NCBI GenBank assembly: GCA_033220425.1
Contig: CM065653.1
Coordinates: forward strand, 620,001-684,000
DNA length: 64,000 nucleotides
DNA from: Lepraria neglecta
Taxonomy: Eukaryota > Ascomycota > Lecanoromycetes > Lecanorales > Stereocaulaceae
Direction of reading: 5' to 3'
How positions within the stretch are numbered: position 1 is the first letter of the stretch; the number at the start of each line of letters is the position of its first letter. The notes under the pieces were generated by a model that was not told the origin of the DNA, ran no database searches, and worked only from the letters and a program-made list of their open reading frames with translations. Positions 42,201-51,831 of this stretch are shown here, in pieces. The translations under genes were made by a program, and so were the position numbers.

Positions 42201-45200
42201 ATGCTATCGGACATGAAAGCAGCTCGTGAGGCTAACACCACAGTCCCATCTACCAATGCAGGTGCTTCTGGAAGCGCCATAGGCGCCGATAGTAGCAGTG
42301 CTACCAATGCAAATGCTGGTGGTAAGTAGAGCTTCACGAGTGTGCTTCTGAGCTCCCAACGTCCTCACGTTACCCGGATTGAGACTAATTGTATAGCTAG
42401 CTCGTCCACATGCGAAGTCGTTGAACGGGCCCCAGAATATCAACCCTAACTTCCCGCCTCCGAAGACAGATAAGCCTAGGCCGCACGTCTGCGCCACCTG
42501 TACGCGATCCTTTGCACGTCTTGAGCATCTGAAGCGGCACGAACGGTCTCACACAAAAGAGAAACCCTTTGCATGTCCTGAATGTACACGATGCTTTGCG
42601 AGACGAGACTTGTTGTTACGGCACCAGCAGAAGCTGCACATGACGGCGTTACCAGCATCTCGGCAGAGGGGAGCGAGAAGAGAGAGTACAAGCAGCACCG
42701 CTCCTGGTGGTTCTGCACGAGTCCGTAAGAACTCAATGGCAAACAATGCTTCTGGTACTACAGGAAATGGTTCCATGCGTCCAAGAGCTAACACTATAAG
42801 CCATGTAGACAACACAACGCTAGGAATGCTGGTGGCTGCAAATTCGTCAGTCTCTGGGCACGAAGGCGTTGGTCTTGGTATGGGCAACTATTCTGGCATG
42901 GGTGGGCTTCCTGGCGTTGCGAACTATCATCCTCGAGGGATGTCATGTGCGGCAAGGCATCAAGGCAACCCGCACGTGTTGCCAAAACTTGAGACCAAAA
43001 ACCATAGTATTAATGTTGGCGCGAGTTTGCGTACCGCTCCTGCATTTGGAGGGTTTGGAGGGGAGATGGATATGGAAAGCTTTTGGTTAGGGGGCTCGAC
43101 AGTGAACCCAGCACAGCTCCACTTTTCGGACTCTCCACAGATGGGTGCATTTGATCCGCAATCACCGTATCACCAAGTCTTTCCTGGAGTCCGCCAAGGC
43201 CATGCCACAATTGACAGCGACGGGAACTTTGGATGGTTGAATAACTTTGAGAACCAGATGACGTTCAACAACTTCAACGAGCAAGCTATCGATGGGTCCT
43301 CGCCATCCGCAATTAGTACTGGCAGCCCTGGTGCTATGAGCGAGGTCATGCTTGATGGATCAAACAATCCTATGAGCAGTTCAGGACCATGGCAGAACGG
43401 CACGATGTCTCAAGCCCCCTTCGCGCCCTCTTACTCTACGGATCTGCCTGGACCGCCTTTTCTTGACATGTATCCTCCCGGTCAACTATCTCCTAAATCT
43501 TTGAGCGCACAAATGGGCAATACCGACCAGTATTTTTCTACTCCACCACCTTTGACTTCTCAAACACCATTGTCAATGATGCTAGGCATGGGTAACCAGT
43601 ACTTCCACCCATCAATGGCTGCCAAATCGGAGACTCCTAGTAATTCCGCCGCATCTATTAGCAGCAGCAACCGTCAGAGCTCGGTCACATCTGTATCCAC
43701 TGACTCCATCACTGACGCCACTCGCCAAGCTCTTCTTGCAACCCTTTCTCAGCCATTTATGTACGGTTCTCTGAAGATTACCCAGCCTCAGGTATCTTCA
43801 CCTTTGTCACCAGGGTTTCCGCCGAAGCCACGGAGCATGAGTAACGTGCCTCTTCCAAGTACTTATGATCTACAGCGTTATGTGGCTGCTTACATACAAT
43901 ACTTCCATCCTCATCTGCCTTTCATACATATACCGTCATTGAATTTCGACTCGCCAGCATTCACCAGCAACCTCCGAGCGTCTAGTGGTCATTTTACCTA
44001 TGGCCAGTCCGCCATTGCAGGAGGCGGAGGCTCTTTGATTCTTGCGATGGCCGCCATTGGCGCTCTTTACGAATACGATTTCGCAGCTTCCAAAGAGCTA
44101 TTCGAAATGGCGAAGAAAATGATACAGCTGTATCTTGAGGAGCGCCGCAAAGCAGACATGTCCGCAGCTCTGAAGGGCAATCATATCGCTACAGAGGCCT
44201 CGGCTCATAATACACCTTTGTGGCTCGTGCAGGCAATGTTACTCAACGTCATCTATGGTCACAATTCTGGAGATAAAACCCTTGCTGGCATAGCTAGCAC
44301 GCATTGTGCCGCTTTGATCAACTTATCTCGAGCTGCAGACCTTGCTAAACCTTTGCCGGAATATTCCGGTGGCCATGAGGCTTTCCAGCGTCTCAAGCAA
44401 GAAGACGCGCAGAAGGGTGGGGATGAGATGGGCGCTTCACAATGGAATGGAGCTGCGTCTTACAACATCCTCGACGCTCAAAATCAATGGTATGATTGGA
44501 AGCTTGGCGAGGAACGCAAGAGAACACTTTATGCCGTCTTCATACTGTCAAGCCTTTGCGTCTCTGCCTACAATCACGCTCCAGCGTTGATGAACTCCGA
44601 AATAGGACTTGATCTTCCTTGCGACGAAAGCTTATGGGCCGCGGACTCTGCGGAGGGATGGCGCTCGCTTGGGGGAGCTGTAATCGCAGAGCAGAGGTCA
44701 ATATCCTTTGCCTCAGCACTAAGCTCTCTGTTGACTGCTAGCCAACGGCCACAACCGAGGAATTACCACACCTCACAGCCTTTCGATGAAGCAAACTTGA
44801 AGTTTGAGAATCTTCCAGAAAGCGATATCAAGCCAAGCACATTTGGTTGTCTCGTGCTTATCAACGCTCTACATAATTACATCTGGGAAACGCGGCAACG
44901 ACACATGGGCCGACAGTGGACGACCCAGGAAACCGAAGCAATGCATGCTCATGTCGAACCAGCTCTGAGAGCATGGCAGGCAGCGTGGTCAAGCCATCCC
45001 GAGCATAGTATGGAAAGGCCGAATCCCTTCGGTGCCAGCTGTCTCTCTGCAGATTGCATCCCCTATCTGGATCTTGCGTATGTTCGATTGTTTGTCAACC
45101 TCGGCCGATCAAAAGAAGCTTTCTTCAAGCGAGACTTTGACGCTATGGCTGATGAATTAGCTCGCGGCGCCGAGATCATTCAGCATGCAGATCACTCTCC

Positions 45201-45936
45201 GAGCTCCAGTCCCAGCGGTGGTGGCTCGGTAGCTACGACCAGTACTACCGGCAGCTCTCCAGGTATCGATGCTACGCACATTAAGCTGGAGAACCCTCCA
45301 ACAACGGACTTCAGTTCGGAGCAGCCTTCCAGCCCTGGGCAATGTTCGAAGAGGGAACGGCATTTGCGAAAAGCAGCCTTCTGCGCAGTCAACGCTCTGA
45401 TAGTGTCTGATAAGCTCGGTGTCACCTTCGCGGATTTCAGCTCACGGGAGCTGCCGCTTCAGGCAGCGCTATGCGCTTTCGACTGTGCTCAAGTGATCGC
45501 CGAATGGGTCTCGACAGTGCAACAGCGGGTAGGTCGGTACCTAGGCATACTTGGCAGAGACGTTTTGGACTATACGGCAGTCCCAGCAATTATGCTCTTA
45601 GAAGAAGACGACTGCAAGCTATTAGAAAAGATCAATGACGTCCTCGCTAGCGCTGAGATGAAGCTAGCCGACAGTGGGAGCATGGATATGGCACCAATGG
45701 CGACTCCGAACGGTCCAAGCACGGAAGACGGCGGATTTGGGAGCAAGATCTTACTCCTCCATGCCCGTCTGTTTGAGAGGGCATCTGTCTGGCCTATTAA
45801 GTTTCACCCAACTTGTTATGAAACGTCTGCTAACATCCAAGTAGTCACCCGAGAAATGTCTCAATCACTTCGGACACAAGCCTCGCATATCAGAGAAAAA
45901 GAAGTGGCCTCCATAGCCATACCTCATTCGACGTAA
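42201..45936 (+). CDS. C2H2 zinc-finger transcription factor with fungal-specific regulatory domain
   Basis: Two exons: 42201-42321 and 42401-45936 (1,218 residues); the 79-bp intron (GTAAGT...TAGCTAG) joins NANAG to [13 protein letters not shown]. Two adjacent C2H2 fingers, [21 protein letters not shown] (about 69-90) and [22 protein letters not shown] (about 97-119), are of the Adr1/AmdX/Rsf2 type, with a TKEKPF linker; they bind GG-rich sites (HGGAG-like in this group). A long Ser/Gly/Asn/Pro-rich region follows, then the fungal_trans domain (about 480-860) with [35 protein letters not shown] and [16 protein letters not shown]. The fold is shared with Zn2Cys6 factors but here paired with C2H2 fingers. 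Relatives control use of carbon, amides, peroxisomes or stress responses; the target here is unknown. The second half is rich in LxxLL-like helices for dimer or cofactor contacts. Confidence 0.9.
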
Positions 45937-46763
45937 ATACACACGATCACGAGTTTAGAATCAAAATCAAACACAGCATACGAGCTCATGGCGTTACGAG
46001 CATGATCGACCAATCCAGTCGTTGCGATACCCCAAAAAACTGTACATTTTACAGCATCGAAAAAGCGCCAATTTCCAAGAGACGAAAAGTATTCACAACC
46101 GCTTGCGGACGACTTTACATTCTTGTACATTCATACACGGCCCAAAATTCTTCTTTACATTGTTGACAATAACATATTCATATTCGATTCAAATCTTTTT
46201 CAAAAGAGGGATTTACAACTCACGAGGTGCGGCTTGCGTAACATATTGCAGTCTCTTTAATGGGCTGTCCCCGAAGTTCTCAAGGTGGGATAAGGTGGAT
46301 GGTTTTGTGAATAAGGGGTTCGGATCACTGTATGCATTCAATCTTACATAGCAAGGGACAAAAGTAAATATCAGGATTTCTGACATGATCTTCTTGAGCA
46401 TCTTTGGGGGCTTTGGCATCAGCCACCACCTCACACGTGTGTTCCGGTAAACATCCTCACCACCAACATAAGTGAAAAGCGAATACAGGACAGGAAGCAC
46501 GAAGAGCACCAAACGTTCAAAGCACCAGCACGTAGTATCACTGAAAGACCTCTACTTCCCATGCAGAAAGATTAATCTACCTGTCTGCATATGACGGACT
46601 TTCGTAGGCAGCTCCGGAGCCTCATACCTAGCATAGCGTAGGCCAAGCGCGATCATTATTCTGAAACTCCAAAATCAAATAGCGAACGAGTTGCTCTCGA
46701 TCCTTCTCAGCCTTCTGTGACGTGTTTTTCAAATTAAGATGAAACCTGTCACGCATGCACAGC
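45937..46763. other. intergenic, no supported gene
   Basis: AT-rich 3' region of the C2H2 gene, followed by sequence without recognisable features up to the MITE. Confidence 0.45.
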
Positions 46764-47014
46764 CTCGCGGGTCTAAGAATAAACTGGAATTGCCCGCTAA
46801 ATTTTAGGTGCTAACCCGCCTGTAGGAATATTACTTCTATAGCTTTCGCACCTCAGTAGATATCTAATTAACGCTTTTTATAGAAAATAGTCGCGAATAA
46901 AGTTATAGTTATCGGTACTCTTAACAGATCCATAATACAAAGCTAAGCCAATAGAGTTATATCTGGGGAGTAGTTTCTCAAAGTGCAATTCCAGTTCTTT
47001 CTTAGACTCGCGAG
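46764..47014. mobile_element. MITE, 251 bp, with 5-bp target-site duplication
   Basis: Terminal inverted repeats of 30 bases (46764-46793 and 46985-47014) match at 27 positions; they begin CTCGCGGGTCTAAGAA on the left. The direct repeat ACAGC flanks the element (46759-46763 and 47015-47019). The interior is AT-rich and non-coding. It ends about 150 bp before the start of the next gene. The parent element is not in this window; its ends do not resemble those of the pogo-like element. Confidence 0.72.
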
Positions 47015-47166
47015 ACAGCCTCCATGATCGTTAACGCGAAGGTTACCGCGAAGGATGTGCCAAGCCAAACACTTGAGCTCAAAGCCTCCTTGATCTTCAC
47101 TAACAACAGACTTATTTACCTGTGATCTACTCTTCAAGAACTTTTCAATGCTACATACATATCATT

Positions 47167-49215
47167 ATGTCTGATGAAAACCAGGCAGAGTCTGTTCAAG
47201 CCCGTATCGCTGCGCTCAACCTTTCTCATGTGGGCAGAGCTCCTGTAACCGCGGATGGAAGCCCGCCTGAGAAACCCCCAACGTACCAAAGGAGTCAATC
47301 TACCAGCGTTGCCGTTGTGCAACCTTTGAGAAACAACAGAATAGCAAGCAATGGCATTGGCAATGAGCCCAATGGCCCTAGAAGAGATGGAGTACTCCCA
47401 CCACCTACGAACATCATACGAACTGGTCAAGTGGTGACACAGCCTACAAAACCAGCAGTAGCGCCTCCTCCCAGACTGCCTTCAAGAAAACAACATTCCC
47501 AACCATCCCCAGCTCTGCCTCCCAGAAGACCTTCCGAACAACTGAGTAGGAAGGCTTCGAATGAGTCCGTCTCCTCTACCCTCTCGAACATCTCATCGAT
47601 ATCTGCCCTATCGAATGGGACTGCTAGAACGCACACGAGCAGGACACCTTCCTTTGATATTAACAACAGGGTGAAGGCCCCGGTCTTTGATCCTGCGACA
47701 TTACCACCATTGCCACCGAAGCGGACCAAGGACGATGTGGAGAAGCGGTATCAGGATATTGAGAAGTCGAAAGCGTTTCCAGGGTATAAAGATGCGGAGA
47801 GGGCGAGGCTACCGTTGAAAGCGACGAAGTCAACGCCACATGTGGCAACGGTGGAAGTGGCACCTCCGTCTACGATGCCAGCGCTCCCACCAAGGAGACC
47901 TACACGGCAAGCGTCAGTAGATGTCCCAAGGAAACACCTGGCGGAGCAGCCACCTCCAATGCCTGCAAGATCAGCTCTTTCCTTCGGAATGAACAAGGCT
48001 GAAGACCATGCTACTACAAATGGAGTCAACGGAAGAGTCCCAAGCCTTTCACCACACAGAAAAGGAGCCCCGCCCCCAATACCTCTCGCATCACGACCAG
48101 ATATATCGAAATTGCACACCACGAAACCAAAGCCCCAGCCTCAAGCACCCGCCTCAGCATCCTCCTGCCTCCATTGCCGAGACTTCTCCGCTGTAGATGC
48201 CCACGCTGCCAAATTTCCCCGCCAAAAAGTTCCATCTCTGGACTGGCTAGCCACCCAACTCACCGCCCCCTTCCCATCCCTAACAGATCAAGCCCGCGCC
48301 ATATTCACCTGGCTCCACCACAACGTCGCCTATGACGTCGTCAACTTCTTCGCTGGCAATATCCAACCCTCCACCCCCGCCTCCACTCTAGGCTCCGGGC
48401 TCGCCGTCTGCGAAGGCTACGCCGGTCTATTCACAGCCTTAGCCACAAAAGCTGGTCTTGAATCTGTCGTTATTGGCGGCCACGGCAAAGGGTTCGGTTT
48501 TTCTGCCCTCCAGCCGGGTGATACCATACCTCCAGAGTCCATGGGACACGCCTGGAATGCCGTCAGAATAGATAATGCATGCTGGAAACTCGTCGACCCA
48601 TGCTGGGGCGCTGGCCATATTGGTGGTAAAGGCCAACCTTACACAGCGCATTTCTCTCCTCGCTTCTTTACGATGACGAATGAAGAGTTTGGACTCCGCC
48701 ATTTTCCGCAGAACAAGTCTCAATTCTTCTGTCCCCGGCCACCGACTTGGGAAGAATACATTGTTGGCGACACGGGTGGAGAGTTACTCCAAGTCTACAG
48801 TGCCGTTGCTGAAAACGAAGGCATCAGTGAAACCAGCTTCCTCCCTAAATACCGCAAACTCCCCATCTCCCCCTCCGCACACGCTGGTCCTACAATCCGT
48901 TTTCAATTCTCCCGCATCTGCGAGCATTGGGACCCTGTGCGCAACGGGCAAGGAAAACCTTACGTGTTCATCTTGAACATCCACGGCATTGACGGAAGAG
49001 AGGCCGACTACATACCCTTCGAAACCAATGGCATTTTCTGGTGGGCGGACGTCGTGCCACAGAAACTAGGCGCCCCGGGGCAGAACGTCACCGTTTACAC
49101 GGTTGAGACTCTCAATGGACAGAGTGGAAGGGGATTAAGTGTTGATGAATATAGGATTGCGAAGGGAAGGAAGGCCATGGGGTTTGGGGGGTTAGCTGCT
49201 TGGGATTTGGTGTAG
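47167..49215 (+). CDS. Cyk3-like protein with transglutaminase-type domain
   Basis: Single exon, 682 residues, start MSDENQAESVQARIAALNLS. The first 345 residues are Pro/Ser/Arg-rich with several PPxLPPRRP motifs (about 130, 195, 240, 265) that could bind SH3 domains. The C-terminal half is the transglutaminase-like fold of fungal cytokinesis proteins: DWLATQLTAPFPSLTDQARAIFTWLHHNVAYD (about 358-390), LAVCEGYAGLFTALA with the nucleophile-position Cys (about 415), ESMGHAWNAVRI with His (about 460) and WKLVDPCWG with Asp (about 478). So the catalytic triad positions are occupied, unlike in several yeast Cyk3 proteins. No SH3 domain is present, which differs from Cyk3 itself; the Pro-rich motifs may instead recruit SH3 proteins. 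Probable role: septum or cell-wall organisation at cytokinesis. Confidence 0.8.
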   Translation: MSDENQAESVQARIAALNLSHVGRAPVTADGSPPEKPPTYQRSQSTSVAVVQPLRNNRIASNGIGNEPNGPRRDGVLPPPTNIIRTGQVVTQPTKPAVAPPPRLPSRKQHSQPSPALPPRRPSEQLSRKASNESVSSTLSNISSISALSNGTARTHTSRTPSFDINNRVKAPVFDPATLPPLPPKRTKDDVEKRYQDIEKSKAFPGYKDAERARLPLKATKSTPHVATVEVAPPSTMPALPPRRPTRQASVDVPRKHLAEQPPPMPARSALSFGMNKAEDHATTNGVNGRVPSLSPHRKGAPPPIPLASRPDISKLHTTKPKPQPQAPASASSCLHCRDFSAVDAHAAKFPRQKVPSLDWLATQLTAPFPSLTDQARAIFTWLHHNVAYDVVNFFAGNIQPSTPASTLGSGLAVCEGYAGLFTALATKAGLESVVIGGHGKGFGFSALQPGDTIPPESMGHAWNAVRIDNACWKLVDPCWGAGHIGGKGQPYTAHFSPRFFTMTNEEFGLRHFPQNKSQFFCPRPPTWEEYIVGDTGGELLQVYSAVAENEGISETSFLPKYRKLPISPSAHAGPTIRFQFSRICEHWDPVRNGQGKPYVFILNIHGIDGREADYIPFETNGIFWWADVVPQKLGAPGQNVTVYTVETLNGQSGRGLSVDEYRIAKGRKAMGFGGLAAWDLV

Positions 49216-49419
49216 TGGACAAGGCTGGACGCCGGGACATTGGCAGGTTGTGGATTTTCGGGGAGGTTTTGGTCATTGGGAAATTGTGCAGCATGGAATG
49301 GAATGGTGGTGAACAGACATTAGGTACCCATATACCCCCTTTACGAACCCAACGGCTAAACTAGCATCACACAAGCAAAATAAATTTCTGCTATCTCATC
49401 CCCATGACTCCATTGCGAA
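49216..49419. other. short gap between convergent genes
   Basis: 3' flank of the Cyk3-like gene; nothing recognisable. Confidence 0.4.
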
Positions 49420-49659
49420 TTAGATCTCCAAGCAAATCAACAAGGAGTACACTTGACAACAACCTTGTCCGTCCCACCATCTTTTCTCCCTTTTCTCCTT
49501 TAGCTCAAATCTCTGCCTCCACTGCGGCTGGCATCCATCTCGACTATAAGCAGGTAGCACCTTGGCGATCTCAGTCCATATCTTCCATCCATATCCTAGG
49601 CCGCAGAGTAGTCCGTCCTCGTCCCTCGTCCAATGAGGACGTGATCTATTCCCAATCAT
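49420..49659 (-). CDS. small Myb/SANT-domain protein or exon
   Basis: From ATG 49659 the minus strand codes for 79 residues. HWTRDEDGLLCGLGYGWKIW (about 9-28) plus TEIAKVLPAYSRDGCQPQW has the three tryptophans at 0, 18 and 37, the spacing of a Myb/SANT repeat, and the W-T-x-x-E-D start. The frame is open upstream to 49719 without ATG, with a possible acceptor (ACTTCCAG) near 49735, so this may be the last exon of a longer gene whose first part (perhaps 50087-49750) I could not join in frame. Single Myb repeats of this kind occur in many fungal proteins that bind DNA or chromatin. Confidence 0.5.
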   Translation of the reverse strand: MIGNRSRPHWTRDEDGLLCGLGYGWKIWTEIAKVLPAYSRDGCQPQWRQRFELKEKREKRWWDGQGCCQVYSLLICLEI

Positions 49660-50594
49660 CCCACAAATTCTCGTTCCTTCTATGCAAATACGATAATCTT
49701 CAGCGGTACAGCCGGGCAATTTGAACTGGAAGTATAGTCATCCGACCGACAGAAGCAACCATTTGCGTTTTGTATACCGATGATAGGTAGTGTAGTGTAC
49801 CGGCATTGAGGCTGTAGAATGTGGAATCCTGGCTGGTGTGTAGCAGCTGGGATCACAATGGAATGTTTGGTGTTCTTTGCTGTGTTCGTATCCATTCCCC
49901 CCTCCCCTCTCTCCACGCCTCCTTCTATTATATACCGCGTACCGTCGCACCCAATTTGTGCCTCCCCGCAGTCTGGTCGCTCAGATCGTCCATTGTTTGC
50001 CACGAAGCTGTGTTCTCTGTACCCTAGTCTCTTTAACATGGGCTCGCCTTTGTCGACACTTAGGTCGCTCTTTACTATACCGTCCATTTAGGACCGTCAG
50101 TCAGCTTGGGCAGAGAAAAGAAGAGAACGAGAATCAACTCGATTGCCGAAATGAGGTCCTAGATCAGCCATGGCATCAGGTCCTGGGCGTGTGCACGCTT
50201 GATGATTTGGGATCTTGAAAAGTTGGCTCGAATTGTCATCCCTCAAACTCCGCTCAGTCTCCCTGCTTTGTTGCTGATCACAGTAGCTCAAGCCTTTGAC
50301 TTTTCGACTCTTTGCCTGGCGTGATGGTAGGATATTGACCGCATTGAAGCATGCTTCGGTACGAAATGGATGAATTTGATTGAACTCGCAAGATGGTCAC
50401 TTGTTCTTGTATTGGGCGGATATGCCCATCCGTTCGGCGAAAACCTGCTCTTTGTCTGTACAGAAATAGTTGACTAGGGGCTTGAATAGAAGAAGAGTGA
50501 TCTGAAAGTCTCTAAATTAGCCTGGTGATACCACGAATAGATAGCGACACACCCTAGCTTCTAGTAGAAAGACCGTGATTCCATCGCAGCGCGT
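49660..50594. other. no firmly supported gene; possible upstream exon of the Myb protein
   Basis: On the minus strand, ATG 50087 opens MDGIVKSDLSVDKGEPMLKR for more than 110 codons, which could be a first exon for the Myb gene. A 50-bp GTATAC...TTCCAG intron fits by signals but not by phase, so the join is not claimed. Confidence 0.3.
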
Positions 50595-51130
50595 CTAGGT
50601 TGCCATTCGCTGCTTACGAGCGAAGAGGGTCCCGCACCTGCCACATGGAATGTGTGCGATTGGGTTTTGAATCCTACACACAGGCTGGTGTGGTGCTTGA
50701 TTATGAAGAAATTTTGATGGGCTGAATACGCCGTCCACAGCTGCCAGTGCTACAGCTTCCTTCTGGTTCCTAGTCTGTTTTTGGGTCTGTGAGCTTGGGT
50801 AGTAGCGGCGGCGTCGCTGCGGTGGAGCTCGGACGACTTGTTGAGTGGTAACGCCGGTATTGGGAGCGGCGCTGGCTGGCTGAGCTGGGCCTGGCTGTTC
50901 ACCCGCATTGTGGCTGAATGGTGGAGGGTTGTGAGCTGGAAACGGAGGCTGCCTAGGTGGTCCTGAGTAGTAGGGTGACTATGAGTGGCCGCTTGGTCGC
51001 CGAAGGGTGGATAATTGTAAGCAAGAAACGTTGGGCGCGCCGGTGGTGCTGAGTAATAGGGTGAATAGAAGGATGGATCGGAAAGTCTGGATCTATTCGT
51101 AAGGTGGTTTGAGAGAACACTGCTGGACAT
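50595..51130 (-). CDS. Pro/Tyr/Ser-rich protein with an internal duplicated segment, possibly frame-damaged
   Basis: On the minus strand ATG 51130 opens MSSSVLSNHLTNRSRLSDPS and YSPYYSAPPARPTFLAYNYP. About 100 bp later a related segment, SPYYSGPPRQPPFPAHNPPP, occurs but in another frame, and this second frame continues with NTGVTTQQVVRAPPQRRRYY and ends HIPCGRCGTLFARKQRMAT at 50595. The two frames do not join through any intron I can see: a TAG precedes the second segment (50981-50979). The first frame alone goes on to 50750 (126 residues). Either a shift between the two copies broke the gene or an exon border is missed. The final CGRC pair alone is not a zinc finger. No family is known. Confidence 0.35.
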
Positions 51131-51831
51131 TGCCCGTCCCCACACAAGTGAGCATATCGCCAGTACTCAGACGCGTTGACTTTCCACTCTTGATCCGCTC
51201 AGGAACAGAAGCTGACGCGTTGTAGCATAGCCTCAGCCTACTGTATTGTTGAACAGGCAGATCAATGACGAAAGCAAGGCTAGGACAGATGACCAAAGCA
51301 AATCGGGGTAGGAAGTGCACGCTCAAGGTAGGTTGGCGTGTGAAGTAGAGGAGCGGGAACAGCGGGGCGTTCTGGTGCTTGCGGGGGTTTGGGAACAGCC
51401 CAGCGTTCTATTGAGGACAGGAACTGGGTGTATATATGTACGAAGTACAATTGGTGGATATGGTGATCGTGGGTGGGAAAGATATTTGATGTGGGAAGAA
51501 GAAGGAGAAGAAGAAGAAAAAGAGGAGGAGGAGGAGGAGGAGAGATTCGTTGCTTAATTAGTAATGGATGCCTGTCCGGAGAAGCAGCGCCGGCTAGCTG
51601 CACAGGTGAAGACAGGCCTTCACTACAAAGCTTCTCTCGGGCAGCGACATGACTATGGAAACAGTCACTCTGTGTGAAGACAGCAGCAACTCAAGAGCCA
51701 CCTCCTCAACAAATCATTGGGCTTCATGCTCAAACTTACAGTGAAGACTGCGCGTCACCTTTTCTCCCTATCCATTCTCCAAACACATTAAGCTTGCAGA
51801 CATAATTCACTACTTTAATCTCAGTTGAATA
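51131..51831. other. intergenic with a purine-rich triplet tract
   Basis: Contains the (GAA/GAG)n tract at 51497-51542. Long ORFs over it on both strands come from the repeat. No gene is supported. Confidence 0.5.
51497..51542 (+). repeat. (GAA/GAG)n purine tract
   Basis: An uninterrupted A/G strand made of GAA, AAA and GAG triplets. Such polypurine tracts can form triplex DNA and often vary in length. Confidence 0.8.
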
